Translations under genes and position numbers: made by a program
Notes under the pieces: generated by a model
Told to the model about the DNA's origin: nothing
The model's input: only the letters and a program-made list of their open reading frames with translations
The model's database searches: none
From: Heterotrichella gracilis
Lineage: Eukaryota > Sar > Xanthophyceae > Tribonematales > Xanthonemataceae
DNA length: 64,000 nucleotides
Assembly (NCBI GenBank): GCA_032358255.1
Contig: JAULBX010014648.1
Span: 31,165-95,164 of the forward strand
Direction of reading: 5' to 3'
Part shown: piece by piece, positions 61,701-64,000 of the stretch
Layout: each line of letters begins with the position of its first letter
Position numbering within the stretch: the first letter of the stretch is position 1

Positions 61701-62845
61701 TCCGGTTCGAGTATGCTGCCCTGTGGCGGGCGCTCATCTTTGCTGACAAGGATGGCATTAAGCGGCACAGCGAGAGCATGAATGCGGGGGAGATGTACCC
61801 GCTGTTTGCAGCCATGCTCACTGTGCGGCCATGGGACAAGGTGGGTGGCAGGATGTGGGGTAGGGCGGGGGGGTGATGCCATGGGGTATTTTGACGGCGT
61901 ACAATGCAACGGCGGCAAGTTTTCATTGTGCACGCATGTATGTGGAGTTTGGCCTCGTACTGTTGCCTCTGATTGCTGCATGCTAATTGACACCAGAAGA
62001 AAATGGCAGGAATGCTATGGATGCATCCATATGTTGCAAGATCGAGCGCCAGTCATGTGCTTACCCCCAGCCCTGCAGGGCCCTGCTGCTCCAGTAACCG
62101 CAGTCCAGAGTAATAATGATTGGTGTATTTCTATCCATGATCAATCACTGGGCAATTAATCACTCCAATTGCATTACTCCCCAGATCACCGACAGCAGCT
62201 ACGATCACCTGGACATACCCTCCTCTGACCACCAGCGAGACGTCATACGCGGCTACGCGGCGCAATACGCACGCGAGATCAGCGAGCTGCTGCTGCGCAT
62301 GCCCCCCGCGCTGCTGCTGCTGCTCAAGACAAACGACTGCCTGAGGGCGGTGGACGGGGCGCTGGGACAGGTGCGGATAGTCCCAGGGAGGGTCCCCAAG
62401 GGCCAAATGAATGCAACTCGTACCCTACATCCTAGGGCATCGTTCTAGCACCCTTGGGGGCGTGACCTTGGCACTTGTGGCCAAATGCGGTGTTGATTCC
62501 ACGCGCGGTTCATGTTGTCAGCCACCAATCCGCTGCCCGTAGTTGACGGATCATATTGCAGTTTCAGCAAGAAAACCCATCCCTTCATCTCCCCCCCTTG
62601 CACTGCAGCCGGTCAACACCTTCATCATCACAGCCAGGGAGTGCACACGAGCCCTAGCGGAGGCGCGCCTGGCATCCCACCCCGGCTTGGCCTCACGGCT
62701 GGCGGTGGTGGGTGAGGCTGTGCACGTGGAGGTGCGGGTGGCGGCCATGCAGCTGGCGGCGTGGCTGGCGGGGGTGAAGCGGAGGCTGCGGGGGGTGGTG
62801 TGGTGGCTGCGGGGGTGGGGGGGAAGGGCGTGTGTGGCGGGGTAG
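58783..62845 (+). CDS. ADCK1-type UbiB/ABC1 atypical kinase, 573 aa
   Basis: Family role: UbiB-family protein, linked to coenzyme Q or lipid homeostasis, usually in mitochondria or plastids. Eight exons (58783-59062, 59343-59491, 59803-59979, 60289-60471, 61052-61288, 61568-61840, 62185-62370, 62609-62845) join in phase. The N-terminus (MRGARLGAAISRLRNHW) is Arg-rich and acid-free, like a mitochondrial presequence. Conserved blocks: DYETSLKGL, GGVYIKLAQHVGQL, DHVLPEEYV, PIASASLAQVH, LAVKVQH (ATP-site Lys), NFLSEAAN, TMEFMQGVKV, FIHGDVHCDPHAANMLV and LLDHGL (the DFG equivalent). Most ADCK1 proteins have KVGQ in the KxGQ motif and HCDPHPGN in the catalytic loop; here these read KLAQ and HCDPHAAN. 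The C-terminus is Gly/Trp/Arg-rich and lineage-specific. Confidence 0.9.
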
Positions 62846-64000
62846 CGCCAGGTTGGCATCTAAGACTAGTTGCAAATGCATGCAACCACTGACCCTTGTT
62901 GCTAGCTTGACAGCACGCGGGTATTGAAAGGTTTGAGTTGACTGCTGCTTTCATTGCTATTTGCGTGCTCATGTGGTATTGGTATCCAAATTGCGTAGTT
63001 GAGGGTGCGTGCTTGATTGCTTTTACGACATGTCACCTGGGGGGACGGGATAGCTTATTTGCTACTGTGACATTGCGCCATGCTGGGAAATTCCCATTCA
63101 ATGGCAGCCATTGGCATAAACACCGTAGCAGTTGAGGATGGACAATATTGAGATCTCTCAACGTGAACACTGTTTTAAACCTATACATTCATGACCTTTC
63201 AATTTTTAAATTCAACTTGTTAGTTGATCAGATACCAGGACTCGCTAGTTCAACTTAGCTGACCCTGGTGCCCTGGTGCGAGTCAGTGGCCCCTCAACTA
63301 CGTCTTTGTGCGTCCCCTTTCTTTCTTTCTTTCTTTCTGACTCCGAATCAAGCGGGTTTCATAACAATCATGGTATAATCATTTCTGATCCTCTGAGTCA
63401 GGATCAGGCTGGTCAGCTGGCTGCCAAGAGTGCTAAGCTCAACTCACAATGACCCAGCTTGCAAAAAAGGGAATGCTGTAACGCATGATTCTTTTCAGGG
63501 ATATCAATGTAGCTTGTCAGACGGATGGTCACCACGTCTGAGCTATAAAACCATGACCCTAACCCACGGCAGCTACTGTACCCGTCAGTGGACATGTGCA
63601 AGCCTTCAGTATGGACATGCACACGCACATGCACACAGCACAACACATCCATGTGCATCTGTTAAAGGCATGCTGACGCTGAAAAACAATCCATTGCCCA
63701 ACGAAGGTTGCAACTTTTTTCGCACTTTATGCAGACAGCCTATATTCCCCAGCGTCAAAAAAAGCGGTCACGAGGCCAGGAAAAAATACTTATGTTGGGT
63801 CTTAAAAAGTCGTACACAGTGCCTCCTTCAAAATCTGCATCAGCCAGTAACACAGTGTGGCTTGCAGCCGCATCCCGCTGTCCCGCCAACATCCAGGGGG
63901 CACCTAAGTAAGTATTTGCTTTTCAGCTTTGAAGCCAGGTTAGCATGTCTGGGTATGCCTCACCCCAGTCCTAGAGCCAAGGCTTAACTGACACTGTTTC
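62846..64000. other. Right-hand end without a recognised gene
   Basis: Holds the ADCK1-like 3' end. A TTTC microsatellite lies at 63317-63338. A 185-codon plus frame at 63430-63987 has no family resemblance and reads through a CACATG-rich run; I do not call it. A gene may begin or end beyond the window. Confidence 0.45.
63317..63338. repeat. TTTC microsatellite
   Basis: About five CTTT units in an intergenic region. Confidence 0.85.

Noticed and set aside
63430-63987. 185-codon plus-strand open frame at the right end
   Set aside because: No recognisable domain, low-complexity CACATG-rich stretch, and no supporting splice or family signal.
1-64000. CRISPR arrays, tRNA/rRNA genes, complete transposons
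   Set aside because: I saw no regularly spaced repeats, cloverleaf sequences, transposase or reverse-transcriptase motifs; a tRNA scan and repeat search would be decisive.

Overview
This is a nuclear segment from a green alga, probably a trebouxiophyte-like chlorophyte, although the species cannot be told. Evidence for this: most genes are split into many short exons with GT-AG (some GC-AG) introns; there is a plant-type peptidyl-serine galactosyltransferase, a plastid Ycf45/SPD1-type ATPase, a SYD-type SNF2 ATPase and plant-type B3 DNA-binding domains; and telomere-like TTTAGGG tracts occur inside introns. I saw no rRNA, tRNA, CRISPR array, bacterial operon or complete transposon. Exon models were built by eye from conserved protein segments, splice signals and phase agreement; most internal boundaries agree in phase, but first exons are often uncertain.

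Layout, left to right. 1-3129 (-): a GH47 class I alpha-mannosidase, 3' end outside the window. 4688-8141 (+): ALG12 mannosyltransferase, divergent from it. 9149-10085 (-): a two-domain ubiquitin-like protein. 11274-11834 (-): a single-exon CCCH zinc-finger protein. 12974-14363 (-): TIM17. 15642-20240 (-): a WDR26/GID7-type LisH-CTLH-WD40 protein. 21644-26414 (+): a secreted or membrane VPS62/DUF946-like protein. 27831-31484 (-): a plastid Ycf45/SPD1-like P-loop ATPase. 32234-34171 (+): a SurE-type phosphatase. About 35197-48811 (+): a very large SYD-type SNF2 ATPase whose reading frame continues, in phase, into three B3-like domains. 49710-51783 (+): an unknown protein with a Pro-Gln tail. 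53201-57904 (-): a SERGT1-like peptidyl-serine alpha-galactosyltransferase. 58783-62845 (+): an ADCK1-type UbiB/ABC1 kinase.

Functionally, three genes concern protein glycosylation in the ER/Golgi (GH47 mannosidase, ALG12, SERGT1-like) and two sit in the ubiquitin sphere (tandem ubiquitin-like protein, GID/CTLH subunit). TIM17 and ADCK1 are mitochondrial and the Ycf45 protein is probably plastidic. These look like neighbours rather than an operon.

The most unusual item is the SNF2-B3 fusion: a chromatin remodeller apparently carrying its own sequence-specific DNA-binding modules. The octamer CATGCATG, which contains the RY element bound by some plant B3 proteins, occurs at least 16 times in the window, against about one expected by chance. 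Whether the two facts are linked is speculation.
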